Below, piece after piece: positions 57,802 through 64,000 of a stretch of DNA of 64,000 nucleotides; position 1 is the stretch's first letter, and each line of letters opens with the position of its first letter. The position numbers and the translations under genes were made by a program. Source of the stretch: Bin103 sp002238925 (GTDB taxonomy: Bacteria > Spirochaetota > Spirochaetia > SZUA-6 > Bin103); assembly GCA_965208065.1 (NCBI GenBank), contig OZ242313.1:4402001-4466000 (forward strand), given 5' to 3'. Below the pieces are notes generated by a model. That model made no database searches. It saw nothing but the letters and a program-made list of their open reading frames with translations, and was not told the DNA's origin.

Positions 57802-58109
57802 GCCTCTCCCTCCTGTGGGATCGTTGAATCGAAACGACAGCACGGGCGCCTGGTGCTCGTGCCCCAAGTATTTTTCATCCATATGGACCTCCTGCCTGTA
57901 GTTCAAACTAATTCGCTTCCCCCGCCCCGCCTGCAAGATCAGCGGCCAGCATGTTAGTAATGCTTTTCGCCGCAACGCTTTCCGTTTACACAAGCGAAAC
58001 TATCGAGCCGGTCTGTGGCATTTGAGGACCACCCCTCCCGATTTGTTGCACTGAGACTAACAAAATAATCGGCTGCTCATAACGTTCCCGTACGTGAAAC
58101 AGCGCGATA

Positions 58110-58197
58110 GTTCGCGAACACGGCATATTGTTCGCGATCAGGTTTCGCGGTTACTGAACGTGTTTTGAGGGTTGCGATTAATTCGCGATATCGCGAA
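58110..58197. promoter_or_regulatory. Cluster of TTCGCGAA palindromes
   Basis: Perfect palindrome GTTCGCGAAC at 58110-58119, GTTCGCGATC at 58130-58139 (20 bases later, about two helix turns), a TTTCGCGG at about 58143-58150, and a perfect 16-base palindrome TTCGCGATATCGCGAA at 58182-58197. The spacing and symmetry suggest binding sites of a dimeric protein. Which gene they control is unclear: the collagen-like gene starts about 300 bases away, the LytTR gene about 670. Confidence 0.5.
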
Positions 58198-58833
58198 CCG
58201 GGAATCGGGGGGCCGGGAAGACGCAGACCGGACGAGGCTCTTCGGGCCAGCCTGTGCCCAGGGGGGGTTTTTCATTGGCTACGTAACGGTTTGGCTGGCC
58301 AAAGCCGCCGCCGAGGCCGCTCTCATTGACCCGCCTGGCTGCGCTGCTATCTGATAACGTGGCGGTCGGGTGTCACATTCGCGTAGCTCAGGGCCGGTAG
58401 GCGGGTCGGTTCTTGCTTCGCGAATAAGGTTCTGTATATGCCTCTCGGCGATGTCCCGTCCTACCTTCCCCATTCCACACGGGTCAGGTGTCCGCAACCC
58501 GAATATAGCGGCTCTGCGGACTCTAACGCAGACAACGCGGGAGCGCGCGGCGTTGAATCTGCCGGTTACCGGTCTCCCGGCGGTGAAGTGACTCTTGTCG
58601 GACTCTCTGGGGGCCACGGGCCGCTCGGCTGGCTACCGCGAACCGGCTGGGGCCGCCGCCGAATTGGGGGGCGGATGCGAAGCGCCCGGTCGGGTGCACG
58701 GAAATCAACGCATTTCACCGCATCAACCCTAAGAGATTCCCATTGCTTACGTGAATACGTGAAATCGCTAATCGGACAGTCGGCCGCCCGCTGCATTGTC
58801 TTGAGCCGTCGCGAAAGTGGACCACGGAACCTC

Positions 58834-58861
58834 TTGACGCCCGAAATCCCGGCGTTAAAGT
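58834..58861 (+). promoter_or_regulatory. Candidate promoter of LytTR paralogue 2
   Basis: TTGACG (58834-58839), 16 bases, TAAAGT (58856-58861). The transcript would begin about 58868, 4 bases before the GTG start, hence nearly leaderless. Confidence 0.4.
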
Positions 58862-58871
58862 ATTCCGAGAG

Positions 58872-59939
58872 GTGAGCTACGTTCTCCAACACGATGTGCA
58901 CAAAACGGTGAGGCAGACCAGGAGGGCGCTGCAGGTCCCGGCGCTGGTCGCGAAGGGCGCCCTGGCCGATGGCTTTCGCGAATTGATGAGCGGGCACATG
59001 ATCGCGGTGGCGCTGACCTCGAGCGTGGTCATTGCGTGCACCATGGCATTGGTCGGCCCGATCGGCTTCGACCATCGCGAGAATCCTTTGGAGCGGGTGG
59101 CGTACGCGCTCCTCTATACCGGCCTCTGCTGGCCGGTGTTCCACGGTCAGATCGTGCTGGTGTTCTACTTCATGCGTCTGCGCAGACCGCCCGAGATCCT
59201 GGCCGTGCTCGTTTTGGCGATGCTGCTGGCGTCGTTTCAGGGCGGCGCCGTGGCCCATACCGTGGAGGGTCTTACTGATCCGGACTACGAGCTGCAGTCC
59301 GGCTTCCTGCGCGTCTTTCTGCTGTTTGCGGTCGTTTCCGTGTCCTGTGCGATGCTGTATTTCTATTTGATATGGCAGCGCGTGGGAGGCCACGCTCAGG
59401 CTGCCGCGGACAACGAAGTGGCGGCCGAGCCTCCCGCCGCGGGTGCGACGGGCCAGCCGCTCGCCGCCGATGCCAACGGCATTTCCCGTTCTGTCCCGGT
59501 TGCCGCGCTCTCCGGCGACGGAGATGATCAGGCTGGGGAGCTGTCCGCGGCCCCTGCGAGCGAAGCAACGGCGGCGGAGCAACCTGCACCCGGCGCGCGG
59601 CAGCTCGTGCCGTTCCGGACGGACAGCCAATCGCTGGAGCTGTTCAAGCTGTTACCCGACGGGTTGGGCACCGACCTGGTCTTTATCAAGAGTGAAGATC
59701 ACTACCTGGAAGTGCACACCACCGCCGGTTCGAGCCTTATCAAGATGCGCTTTTCGGATGCGATTGCGGAACTCGGCGAGCGCGGTCTCAAGGTGCATCG
59801 CAGTTACTGGGTCGCCGTCCGCCACGTCACCAGGTCGGTTCGCACCGGCAAGCGTACCGTGCTGCGCCTTACCGGAGACCACCGGGTGCCGGTAAGCGTA
59901 ACCCATCTGCGCGCCGTGCGCGCCTTGCTTGCCCGCTGA
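58872..59939 (+). CDS. Membrane-anchored LytTR transcription regulator (paralogue 2)
   Basis: 355 residues, start GTG at 58872 (a later start near VPALVAKGALADGFRELMSG is possible). Four membrane helices span about 45-65, 78-100, 115-135 and 152-172. A 90-residue Ala/Gly/Pro-rich linker precedes the LytTR domain (about 263-352): LVFIKSEDHYLEVHTTAGSSLIKMRFSDAIAEL...VHRSYWVAVRHVTRSVRTGKRTVLRLTGDHRVPV. It is the closest relative of the next gene. With no receiver or phospho-site visible, it should sense by its membrane part. Palindromic sites lie upstream. Confidence 0.9.
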   Translation: MSYVLQHDVHKTVRQTRRALQVPALVAKGALADGFRELMSGHMIAVALTSSVVIACTMALVGPIGFDHRENPLERVAYALLYTGLCWPVFHGQIVLVFYFMRLRRPPEILAVLVLAMLLASFQGGAVAHTVEGLTDPDYELQSGFLRVFLLFAVVSVSCAMLYFYLIWQRVGGHAQAAADNEVAAEPPAAGATGQPLAADANGISRSVPVAALSGDGDDQAGELSAAPASEATAAEQPAPGARQLVPFRTDSQSLELFKLLPDGLGTDLVFIKSEDHYLEVHTTAGSSLIKMRFSDAIAELGERGLKVHRSYWVAVRHVTRSVRTGKRTVLRLTGDHRVPVSVTHLRAVRALLAR

Positions 59940-60127
59940 AGCGCCGCCGCAAGGCCGCTAGAATCGAATCGCCCGCCGCACGAACGAAAGTGATCTTCGC
60001 GTTCTCGAACGGAGCGAAACGGCCGCCCTGATCGCGCTGGTTGCGCGCTTCATGTCGAAACCAAGTGCAGCCCATTCACGAAACGCTTGTGATTGTACGC
60101 GAATTCGTTAATGCGCCAACGCTGGTA

Positions 60128-60193
60128 GCGATTGTCTGCAAGCCGGAACCGCGAGCCTACTTGACGTATGCCATTGCGTTTGCAGACAATCGC
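60128..60193. promoter_or_regulatory. 14-base inverted repeat over a possible promoter of LytTR paralogue 3
   Basis: GCGATTGTCTGCAA at 60128-60141 and TTGCAGACAATCGC at 60180-60193 are exact inverted copies, 38 bases apart. A TTGACG at 60161-60166 and GACAAT at 60185-60190 (18-base spacer) make a weak promoter whose -10 box is inside the right arm. A protein bound to the repeat could control it. Confidence 0.55.
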
Positions 60194-60229
60194 CGAGTGC
60201 CGGACACGTTACGGAGCAAGACACCAACC

Positions 60230-61249
60230 GTGAAGACATCTGCAGTGCGGATGATGCTTGCGAGCGGATCCATGGAGCACGCGAGCCGCGAATTGCTGAG
60301 CGGCCACGTGATTCTGACGATTCTGACGTCCGGCGTCGTGTTGGCGTGCATGTTTGCCGTCGTCGGGCCGATTGGATTCTACCGAGTTACGAGCCCGTTT
60401 CCGCGCGTGCTGTCGTCCATCCTCTACACGCTGCTCTGCCTGCCGCTGTTCTACGGCGTAACGGTGCTGCTGCTCTGTGCTCTGCGCTTCCGAAGTCCGC
60501 TCGCGATTCTGGCCGGTCTCGGTCTTGCAACGCCGGTCGGGGCGTTTCAATGCACCGCCGTGATACACACCATCGAGAACCTGGTCCACGCCGGCTACCC
60601 GCCGGAAGTGGGCTTCCTCGAGGTATTCCTGAAGGTCACCAGCACGTACCTGGCTTGCATGACCCTGTTCTTCTACGTGGTATGGCAGCGTACAACGCGC
60701 ACGCGCAGGCTCGCGCTGCACGCGGATGGCGGGCGCGGCACTCCGGCGGCGGACCGCGGGGCGGGCGAGGCGGCGCCGCCGCCGGACGGCGGCGCCGTCC
60801 CGGCCGGGGACCGGGCCGCGGCCGCCGATGCGCCGGATGAGCGCGCGGAAGCGCAAGTACTTCCGCGAAACGACCGGGCGGACGCGCAGCAGACGGTACC
60901 CGGCGCGCAGCAGCCCGCCGCCAGCCGTACCCCCAGCCCGGGCAGCACACTCCTGAACCTGCTTCCCGACCGGCTCGGCACCGACCTGGTCTTTATCAAG
61001 AGCGAGGACCACTACCTGGAGGTGCACACCACGGTCGGTTCGAGCCTGATCAAGATGCGGTTCTCGGATGCGGTGGCCGAACTCGGCGACCGCGGGATGC
61101 AGATTCACCGCAGCTACTGGGTCGCGACGGGTCACGTGGTGCGCACGGCGCGCAACGGCAAGCGAACCACGCTGCGCCTGACCGGCGACCGGGAGGTGCC
61201 GGTGAGCGTGACCCACCTGCGCGCCGTGCGCGCCCTGCTCGACCGCTGA
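60230..61249 (+). CDS. Membrane-anchored LytTR transcription regulator (paralogue 3)
   Basis: About 339 residues if GTG 60230 is the start; a TTG at 60041 and ATGs at 60251/60254 are alternatives, and homology with paralogue 2 (SRELLSGHVIL) favours a start near 60230. Four hydrophobic segments cover about 22-150. A 90-residue Ala/Arg/Pro/Asp-rich linker leads to a LytTR domain (about 245-336) nearly identical to that of paralogue 2 in the first half (TDLVFIKSEDHYLEVHTT), suggesting a recent tandem duplication or selection on the DNA-contact region. It precedes the ABC transporter genes by about 96 bases; control of them is possible. Confidence 0.88.
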   Translation: MKTSAVRMMLASGSMEHASRELLSGHVILTILTSGVVLACMFAVVGPIGFYRVTSPFPRVLSSILYTLLCLPLFYGVTVLLLCALRFRSPLAILAGLGLATPVGAFQCTAVIHTIENLVHAGYPPEVGFLEVFLKVTSTYLACMTLFFYVVWQRTTRTRRLALHADGGRGTPAADRGAGEAAPPPDGGAVPAGDRAAAADAPDERAEAQVLPRNDRADAQQTVPGAQQPAASRTPSPGSTLLNLLPDRLGTDLVFIKSEDHYLEVHTTVGSSLIKMRFSDAVAELGDRGMQIHRSYWVATGHVVRTARNGKRTTLRLTGDREVPVSVTHLRAVRALLDR

Positions 61250-61345
61250 CCCCGCCGGCCCCCGCCGGCCTCGCCAGGGTTCCACCACGGTCCGCTAATT
61301 GCTACACTCCCGCCGCAGAGGTTCCCCTTACAACAGGAGGTAAGA

Positions 61346-62863
61346 ATGAAATCTCGTACCCTCAGATCTCGTAGTCTGAGACTGTGCCTGGCCCTGGTGG
61401 CCGGCATTCTCGCTGCCCCGGTGCTGTTCGCCGCGGGCGAGACCGACGCCGGCGCCGCGGAAGAGCTGCCGGAGGTGTGGATCTGGCCCACCATGGCGCT
61501 CACCGACCCGAACGGCAGCAATCCCGACAAGCTGGCCGAGATGCAGCAGTACATCGCCGAACGCGTCGGCGTGATGCCGAACGCCTACGTGCCCCCGGCC
61601 ACGGACGGGCGCACCAAGCTCAACCTGATCCTGGGCTCCGCCAACCAGCGGCTCGACGTGTTCCAGGGCAACTGGGGCGACTACAAGGAAGTCGCGCTGC
61701 CAATCAACGACCTGCTCGACGAGTACGGCCCCAACGTCAAGCGCGCCTTCTCCGCCGAGCAGTGGGCGGGCGTCACCGACAGCGAAGGCCGCATCTGGGG
61801 CATCCCGCGGCTGGGCGTGATGGGCCACACCCACCCCACCTGGTTCAACGACAAGATGCTGCGCGACCTGGGGCTGGAGCAGCCGCAGACTCTGGAAGAG
61901 GCGGTCGCCACGTTCGAGAAGATCCGCGAGTCGATTCCCGACGCCATCATCCTGATCGGCCGCCTGCGCGACCTGCGCATGGCATTGGTCGGCGGGTTCA
62001 CGGAGTACGGCTACTCCAAGTGGCCGGATGCGCAGGGCAACCTGCAGCCGCCCGAGTTCCAGCCCGGCTACCGCAACTTCGTCGCCGCCATGGCGGACTG
62101 GTACGAGAAGGGCTACATATTCCGCGAGTCGTTCATCCAGCACGACAACATCGAGGTGCTGAAGACCGGCAAGGTGGCCGTGTTCATTGGCTGGTATTCG
62201 CAAATCACCATCCACTTCCAGCGCGTGCTGCTGACCGGCGCCTATCCCGACCTGACCTACAGCCACCCGAACGGCTTCGGCAGCGCCAACGGCCTGGTCA
62301 TGACCAACAACGCCAGCCCCTACGCGGCCACCATGATCTCCAAGAAGAGCCCCAACCCGGAGGCCGCCATGCAGTTCCTGAACTGGCAGTACGACCCCGG
62401 CAAGGACAACGTGCTCACCGCCGTGTACGGCATTCCCGGCCAGGCCTGGGACTGGGCCGATCCCGACGAGAAGTACTATGTGGACCGGTTCGAGACCGAC
62501 GCGGGCCAGATCTACGCCGGCGAGTTCATGATCGCCACCGGGCTCGGCACCGACACCTGGTTCGCGCCCAACACCGAGGACCTGAAGCGCCACTACGAAG
62601 AGATCCGCGACTACGCCACCAACTACGACAACGGCAAGATGCCGTTCGACTTCGACGTGGCCTACGACATCGCGGCGATCAAGGACGCCGTGTCCGCCTA
62701 CGACGACATTCAGCGCATGATCGACGAGGAAACCGCCAAGTTCATTACCGGCACCCGCCCGATGGGCGAGTGGGACGACTTCGTGGCCAGCCTGAAGAAG
62801 ATCGGCATCGACCAGTTGTACGCCGAGTACACCAACCAGTACCGGGAAATAAAGGGTCTGTAA
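61346..62863 (+). CDS. ABC transporter extracellular solute-binding protein (LplA-type)
   Basis: 505 residues behind AGGAGG. The signal peptide is about 1-30 (LALVAGILAAPVLFAAGE). The long two-lobed binding protein (EVWIWPTMALTDPNG...AVAKRIKK-like end) belongs to the family 1 binders of CUT1-type sugar importers: WGDYKEVALPINDLLDEYG, WGIPRLGVMGHTHPTWFNDKMLRDLGLEQP, GWYSQITIHFQ. It probably captures an oligosaccharide or a lipo-sugar, passing it to permeases encoded downstream. No ATPase gene is in the window. Spacing to the permease is 91 bases. Confidence 0.92.
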   Translation: MKSRTLRSRSLRLCLALVAGILAAPVLFAAGETDAGAAEELPEVWIWPTMALTDPNGSNPDKLAEMQQYIAERVGVMPNAYVPPATDGRTKLNLILGSANQRLDVFQGNWGDYKEVALPINDLLDEYGPNVKRAFSAEQWAGVTDSEGRIWGIPRLGVMGHTHPTWFNDKMLRDLGLEQPQTLEEAVATFEKIRESIPDAIILIGRLRDLRMALVGGFTEYGYSKWPDAQGNLQPPEFQPGYRNFVAAMADWYEKGYIFRESFIQHDNIEVLKTGKVAVFIGWYSQITIHFQRVLLTGAYPDLTYSHPNGFGSANGLVMTNNASPYAATMISKKSPNPEAAMQFLNWQYDPGKDNVLTAVYGIPGQAWDWADPDEKYYVDRFETDAGQIYAGEFMIATGLGTDTWFAPNTEDLKRHYEEIRDYATNYDNGKMPFDFDVAYDIAAIKDAVSAYDDIQRMIDEETAKFITGTRPMGEWDDFVASLKKIGIDQLYAEYTNQYREIKGL

Positions 62864-62954
62864 CCGGTACCCCGCCGGCTAACGGCATGACCCACCCTGT
62901 GCGGCAGCCGCGACTCGTTTCGCGGCTGCCGCCGGTTTCGCGCCCGGGCCCCGC

Positions 62955-63911
62955 GTGAGAGCGGCCGCCCACCCCGCGGGCGCGGTACGCACGCCGCGCC
63001 GGACCCTGCTCACCACTTGGAACAAGTACCGCCTGTACTACGTGCTGGCGATTCCGGGGCTGCTCTACTTCCTCATCTTCCACTACCTGCCGATCTACGG
63101 CATCGTTATCGCCTTCAAGGACATCAGCCCGTTCAGCAGCGTCGCCGACGTAATCACCAAGCCGTTCGTCGGCTTCCGCTGGTTCCGGCAACTGTTCGAG
63201 TCGTTCTACTTCTGGCAGATCATGTGGAACACGGTGTGGATCAGCTTCCTGAAGCTGGTAAGCGTGTTCCCGGCGTCGATTGCGCTGGCGCTGCTGATCA
63301 ACGAGGTGCCCTTCGTCCGGCTCAAGCGCATCATCCAGACGGTGAGCTACGTGCCGCACTTCTTCTCCATGGTGGTGGTGGCCGGCATCGTGATGAGCCT
63401 GCTTACCACCGAGGGCGGGCTGATCAACCAGATAATCGCCCTGTTCGGCGGCGAACCGCACATGTTCCTGGGCGATCCGCACCAGTTCCGCGGCATCCTG
63501 GTGCTCACCACGCTGTGGCAGGAGGTGGGCTGGGGCACCATCCTGTTCCTGGCGGCCATCTCCAACATCGACCCGCAACTCTACGAGGCGGCGGTGATCG
63601 ACGGCGCCGGCAAGTGGCGGCAGACCTGGCACATCACCGTGCCGGGCATCACCTTCGTGATCGTGATTCTGCTGATCTTCCGCATCGGCGGGCTGCTGAA
63701 CGCCGGTTTCGAGCAGATCCTGCTGCTGTACTCGCCGCCGGTGTACGAGGTGGCGGACATCCTGGACACCTACGTGTACCGCTCCGGGATCGAGAGCCTG
63801 AAGTACTCGTTCGCCACCGCCGTGGGGCTGTTCAAGGCGCTGCTTGCGGCCGTCCTGCTGCTCGGCTCCAACGTGGTGGCAAAGCGCCTCGGCCACACCG
63901 GGATCTGGTAG
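62955..63911 (+). CDS. ABC transporter permease (LplB-type, CUT1)
   Basis: 318 residues, start GTG 62955. Six membrane helices (YYVLAIPGLLYFLIFHYLPIYGIVIAF and on) and the cytoplasmic EAA loop EAAVIDGAGKWRQTWHITVPGI near residue 220 identify it as a CUT1 permease; LplB-like features are PFVGFRWFRQLFESFYFWQIMWNT and the loop NEVPFVRLKRI. It partners with the binding protein upstream and the next permease. Confidence 0.92.
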   Translation: MRAAAHPAGAVRTPRRTLLTTWNKYRLYYVLAIPGLLYFLIFHYLPIYGIVIAFKDISPFSSVADVITKPFVGFRWFRQLFESFYFWQIMWNTVWISFLKLVSVFPASIALALLINEVPFVRLKRIIQTVSYVPHFFSMVVVAGIVMSLLTTEGGLINQIIALFGGEPHMFLGDPHQFRGILVLTTLWQEVGWGTILFLAAISNIDPQLYEAAVIDGAGKWRQTWHITVPGITFVIVILLIFRIGGLLNAGFEQILLLYSPPVYEVADILDTYVYRSGIESLKYSFATAVGLFKALLAAVLLLGSNVVAKRLGHTGIW

Positions 63912-63915
63912 GCGC

Positions 63916-64000
63916 ATGCATCTGCAACGCAGCCGCGGCGAAGCGGTGTTCACGGTATTCAACATCGTCTTTCTGATCGCCCTGTCGCTCACCTTCGTCA
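63916..64000 (+). CDS. Second ABC transporter permease (5' end only)
   Basis: Starts at ATG 63916, 4 bases after the LplB-type stop, and runs to the window end with 28 codons (SRGEAVFTVFNIVFLIALS), the expected start of the LplC-type CUT1 permease. It is open at the edge. Confidence 0.75.
   Translation, partial: MHLQRSRGEAVFTVFNIVFLIALSLTFV

Larger units (their letters stand above)
57802..58871. other. Long intergenic region with palindromic sites
   Basis: No convincing gene. Near 57885-57900 is the AGGAGG site of the alternative start of the collagen-like gene. From 58110 to 58197 lie several TTCGCGAA-type palindromes (listed separately), and two similar half sites recur at about 58379 and 58416-58424. 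The minus-strand frame 58279-58617 and other open frames here have compositions expected by chance. A promoter for the LytTR gene closes the region. Confidence 0.5.

Noticed and set aside
58376..58440. GTAGCTCAG-like segment resembling a tRNA D arm
   Set aside because: No matching acceptor stem, anticodon loop or TTCRA arm can be folded around it.
58279..58617. 112-codon minus-strand frame in the palindrome region
   Set aside because: No ribosome site, no domain and chance-like composition.

Overview
This is a GC-rich (about two thirds G+C by eye), gene-dense chromosomal segment of a Gram-negative-type bacterium. Most genes lie in short, tightly coupled operons with GTGA, ATGA or TGATG overlaps. 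Lipoprotein and Sec signal peptides, LplA/LplB-type sugar ABC transporter genes, a RsbU-type phosphatase and many two-component or LytTR regulators would fit a free-living or symbiotic Spirochaetota lineage. That placement is an inference: no rRNA gene or other phylogenetic marker was examined, and no complete tRNA gene was seen.

Region by region. 1-4.9 kb (minus): a PLP decarboxylase, a response regulator with a PP2C-type phosphatase, a LivJ-type binding lipoprotein and a TorS-like membrane sensor form one probable signalling operon. 5-11 kb: a secreted hypothetical protein, a CMD-family protein, a 2-hydroxyacid dehydrogenase, a Xaa-Pro peptidase, a DUF3179 protein and an MFS transporter. 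11-17.2 kb (plus): a complete lexA-imuA-imuB-dnaE2 SOS mutagenesis cassette behind two SOS-box-like sites. 17.3-19 kb (minus): an AT-richer island with three accessory genes (a small domain protein, a DUF2971 protein and a possible beta-grasp protein). 19.1-23.6 kb: sugar isomerase/dehydrogenase pair, a secreted protein, and an HD-hydrolase/cupin/Uma2 operon. 23.7-37.9 kb: housekeeping metabolism and information genes (KamA-like radical SAM, aroC, polA, leuS, ilvBN, folD with a cyclodeaminase, DEAD-box helicase).

38-64 kb is regulatory and repeat-rich. It holds a partial duplication of a LytTR-gene 5' region, three membrane-anchored LytTR regulators, a TetR regulator, and a two-component operon preceded by small coupled ORFs. 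It also holds a cluster of Gly/Glu-rich secreted proteins (four related domains in three genes) sharing one conserved structured leader, and two convergent histidine-kinase/receiver/winged-helix fusion proteins. Further on are an MBL hydrolase and EEP phosphatase pair with decayed copies beside it, a collagen-like lipoprotein, a TTCGCGAA palindrome cluster, and finally a CUT1-type ABC transporter operon that runs off the window.

The main candidates for undescribed biology are the shared leader of the Gly/Glu-rich secreted protein family, the one-protein two-component fusions, the AT-rich three-gene island, and the membrane LytTR family with its palindromic control regions.
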